This document shows positions 63,802-64,000 of a stretch of 64,000 nt of DNA, one piece after another. The notes under the pieces were generated by a model. The model did not search any database. It saw nothing but the letters and a program-made list of their open reading frames with translations, and was not told the DNA's origin. A program made the translations under genes and the position numbers. The stretch is from Albidovulum sediminis. Its GTDB lineage: Bacteria; Pseudomonadota; Alphaproteobacteria; Rhodobacterales; Rhodobacteraceae. Position 1 is the first letter of the stretch; every line of letters starts with the position of its first letter. Where the stretch lies: NCBI RefSeq assembly GCF_025380365.1, contig NZ_JAOCQF010000001.1:682001-746000 (forward strand). Direction: 5' to 3'.

Positions 63802-64000
63802 TCACGCCGACCCGCCGCGCGCCCAGGCCGCCATCAGCTCCGGCATCTCGTCGCTTCTGAAGGACGGCAGGCCATCGTCGAACCGATACCATGACAGCCG
63901 CGATTCGACGCATTGGTGCGAAGTCGGCACCACACGTTCGCTGTCGTCGAGACTGCCGGCCGAGACATTGTCCCACTCCGGTTTCTCGCCGTTCAGCGAT
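63802..64000 (-). CDS. unknown protein, C-terminal 65 residues (5' end outside window)
   Basis: A minus-strand frame runs from the window edge to a TGA at 63804-63802. It encodes 65 residues containing SLNGEKPEWDNVSAGSLDD, VVPTSHQCVESRLSWYRFDD and GLPSFRSDEMPELMAAWARG. Third-position GC bias and a seven-base convergent gap to coaD support it being a real gene. I do not recognise the family; nothing can be said on function from this fragment. Confidence 0.6.
   Translation of the reverse strand, partial: SLNGEKPEWDNVSAGSLDDSERVVPTSHQCVESRLSWYRFDDGLPSFRSDEMPELMAAWARGGSA

Noticed and set aside
63770-63976. 68-codon minus-strand frame at the right edge
   Set aside because: Overlaps coaD and lies in another frame from the better-supported minus-strand gene ending at 63802.

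Overview
The window is GC-rich, densely coded chromosomal DNA from an alphaproteobacterium, most probably a member of the Rhodobacteraceae. The evidence is the gene order nuoN-birA-coaX-rnj, a monofunctional biotin ligase, RNase J in a Gram-negative gene set, tatA-tatB-tatC followed by a DUF815 ATPase, a Hint-domain protein, a VPLPA-CTERM surface protein, and an alphaproteobacterial-type LexA box (GTTC-N7-GTTC) ahead of uvrA. Almost everything is core housekeeping. I see no rRNA, tRNA, CRISPR array, transposase, integrase, phage gene or plasmid origin.

Layout. Positions 1-4.0 kb: end of the NADH dehydrogenase operon running into biotin ligase, type III pantothenate kinase and RNase J (all +). 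4.2-10.9 kb: minus-strand block with a RhlE-type helicase, an unrecognised 262-aa protein, release factor 3, a tandem universal stress protein and a degenerate Hint protein; a 637-bp gene-poor gap here carries a 14-bp tandem repeat. 11.0-17.1 kb: SDR/histidine phosphatase pair, an orphan iron-type ABC ATPase, a WYL regulator divergent from the tat operon. 17.1-28.1 kb: nlpD-like lipoprotein, pcm, surE, bioY, then purF/cvpA/radA and an ABC-F ATPase. 28.2-33.6 kb: ferredoxin-ASKHA corrinoid-activator homologue, class III CoA-transferase, DsbA-like protein, aminotransferase. 33.7-41.5 kb: cell-wall genes (amidase, PBP1A, bactofilin, M23 peptidase) around prfB. 41.6-50.9 kb: DUF455, Bcp, a large AsmA/YhdP-like protein, queA, an MFS transporter, DUF924 and lpd. 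51.2-55.7 kb: rhodanese, uvrA, DUF2892 and a Crp/Fnr regulator. 56.1-62.7 kb: valine catabolism (mmsB, 3-hydroxyisobutyryl-CoA hydrolase, acyl-CoA dehydrogenase, mmsA) with a divergent LysR regulator and a VPLPA-CTERM gene inserted on the opposite strand. 62.8-64 kb: CBS-domain protein, coaD and the 3' end of an unknown gene.

Functional links. Septal and sidewall peptidoglycan work is represented by an amidase, a LysM/M23 lipoprotein that has lost its zinc ligands (so probably an amidase activator), an intact M23 enzyme overlapping a bactofilin gene, and PBP1A. CoaX and CoaD catalyse two steps of CoA synthesis. BirA and BioY form a biotin pair. The four mms-locus enzymes cover isobutyryl-CoA to propionyl-CoA.

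I did not find a convincing undescribed multi-gene system. The items most worth a second look are regulatory or repetitive DNA: a three-copy hairpin plus AGTATTT element at the ends of convergent genes, the tandem repeat upstream of the unknown 262-aa gene, clustered palindromes in the mms locus, and promoters placed so close to start codons that the transcripts would be leaderless. Start codons were moved downstream of the longest open frame wherever a ribosome binding site or family alignment argued for it; such choices are stated.
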